From an uncultured Clostridia bacterium (lineage in GTDB: Bacteria > Bacillota > Clostridia > Oscillospirales > Oscillospiraceae), in contig CAMWQV010000200.1 of the NCBI GenBank assembly GCA_947176425.1, forward strand, positions 1-5,217: a DNA stretch of 5,217 bases. The letters are read 5' to 3'. Of the stretch, positions 4,613-5,217 are shown piece by piece. How positions within the stretch are numbered: position 1 is the first letter of the stretch; each line of letters starts with the position of its first letter. The position numbers and the translations under genes were made by a program. The notes beneath the pieces were generated by a model. The model was given only the letters and a program-made list of their open reading frames with translations, ran no database searches and was not told where the DNA came from.

Positions 4613-5217
4613 TTAAATATCCTTCTTTTCTATCAGCATCACACTTCCAAGTCCGTAAATAATCCCCCATCCGGCAGCACAAGCCAAGATAACGCCCGCC
4701 GCGCCGGTCTGCGGTTTGCACAGCGTCTCTACAACACTGCAAATAAAATACTGTTCCACAGAGGGCCAGCCAAACAGCGCGCCCACTGTCCCCAGCAGGA
4801 TGGCAAACAGTCCGCTGCCGGAAATGGCAGACATTACAATGCCTAACGTCGTGCTTCTGGTCAGCAGAACCAGCGCCAGCGCCATTAACGCAAAGGCCCA
4901 GTGAGGCAGCCACATCATAACAATGTACCCTAAAATATCGGGGATGGAATCGGCTTTTGGGTTCATATGAAAGAAAACGGGAGTCAGCAGGGAAAGCAGA
5001 ACTGCCAGAACCATAATAATCCCGCTGTAGACCCCTGCCAGCAGAATTTTGGAAAGCACATACCTGCTGCGGCGGGGTTTTGCACAGCAGATATTCTTAA
5101 TAAAGCCGCTGGAAAAATCACTGCCGGCAAAAAGCGTCATTCCTATTCCGGTCACAATCAGCAAAAATCCGCTGCCCAGACTTTCGTGTGCCAGTTCCAG
5201 CTGGGACAGGCTTCGTA
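4613..5217 (-). CDS. ABC-2-type transporter permease subunit, C-terminal 200 residues (partial, runs off right edge)
   Basis: The frame is open to the right edge, so the true start lies outside; the in-frame TTG at 5164 is inside the protein. The visible 200 residues show about five hydrophobic segments (roughly 16-30, 57-80, 93-118, 122-149 and 172-194), ending in the short polar tail EKKDI. The stretch LFAGSDFSSGFIKNI (28-42) resembles the conserved cytoplasmic coupling segment found in ABC-2 and lantibiotic-immunity-type permeases (F-x3-D/E-F-x2-G-x2-K-N). Such permeases pair with a separate ATPase to export or resist peptides and other hydrophobic compounds. It directly precedes a sensor kinase with a 12-base gap, the usual layout of drug- or peptide-responsive transporter/two-component modules. 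The substrate is not identifiable, and the ATPase is not in the window. Confidence 0.87.
   Translation of the reverse strand, partial: RSLSQLELAHESLGSGFLLIVTGIGMTLFAGSDFSSGFIKNICCAKPRRSRYVLSKILLAGVYSGIIMVLAVLLSLLTPVFFHMNPKADSIPDILGYIVMMWLPHWAFALMALALVLLTRSTTLGIVMSAISGSGLFAILLGTVGALFGWPSVEQYFICSVVETLCKPQTGAAGVILACAAGWGIIYGLGSVMLIEKKDI

Noticed and set aside
4460..4846. Gln/His-rich plus-strand open frame opposite the kinase-permease junction
   Set aside because: It spans two real genes on the other strand, and its composition is that of a reverse-complement shadow.
5111..5164. TTG at 5164 as the start of the permease
   Set aside because: The frame is open to the right edge, there is no clear ribosome site, and the TTG is inside a hydrophobic segment.
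1..5217. CRISPR array, tRNA, rRNA, riboswitch, insertion sequence or phage attachment site
   Set aside because: I saw no regular repeat-spacer series, cloverleaf, long leader or transposase-like frame; nearly all bases are accounted for by genes and short control regions.

Overview
This 5.2 kb window looks like chromosomal DNA of a Gram-positive Clostridia-type Firmicute, probably a gut Lachnospiraceae or Oscillospiraceae relative. Four things point there: the gene order site-2 protease / scpA / scpB / small membrane protein, a flavodoxin-ferredoxin fusion of the EFR1 type, strong AGGAGG-like ribosome binding sites, and sigma-A promoters with TGn extended -10 boxes. Most genes are about 58-63% GC in the 60-base lines I counted by hand. 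The EFR1 gene and its upstream spacer are much richer in A+T (about 32-42% in sampled lines). I place the organism from gene content and style only; no search was run.

Positions 1-2171, minus strand, read right to left, hold a housekeeping operon: a rhomboid-unrelated M50 (site-2 protease) membrane metalloprotease, scpA (kleisin of the SMC condensin), scpB (its winged-helix partner), and the first 16 codons of a membrane protein, probably of the DUF2953 type, that runs off the left edge. The operon has its own convincing promoter at 2207-2235, just after the preceding gene. That promoter also settles the protease start at 2171.

Positions 2243-3004, minus strand, hold an A+T-rich EFR1-type flavodoxin plus two-[4Fe-4S] ferredoxin protein with a TTG start and its own promoter. 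It sits directly in front of the condensin operon and looks like a later insertion.

Positions 3110-3686, plus strand, hold a complete stand-alone transcription unit: an ideal sigma-A promoter, a low-molecular-weight protein tyrosine phosphatase gene, and a strong 15-bp stem terminator.

Positions 3716-5217, minus strand, hold the end of a signalling/transport operon: the C-terminal 200 residues of an ABC-2-type permease, followed 12 bases later by a sensor histidine kinase with one membrane segment and no external sensor domain. The ATPase and response regulator, if present, lie beyond the right edge.

I found no RNA gene, CRISPR array, insertion sequence or obviously new multi-gene system. 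The most unusual signal is a pair of 23-base elements of form TTGAACAAAAC-N4-CTTTTGTT. Both can fold into the same 7-8 bp A+T-rich hairpin, and both lie immediately after the stop codon of a minus-strand gene (scpA at 691-714, the kinase at 3694-3717). The intergenic gaps are otherwise short, and the longest (3005-3179) is taken up by two divergent promoters.
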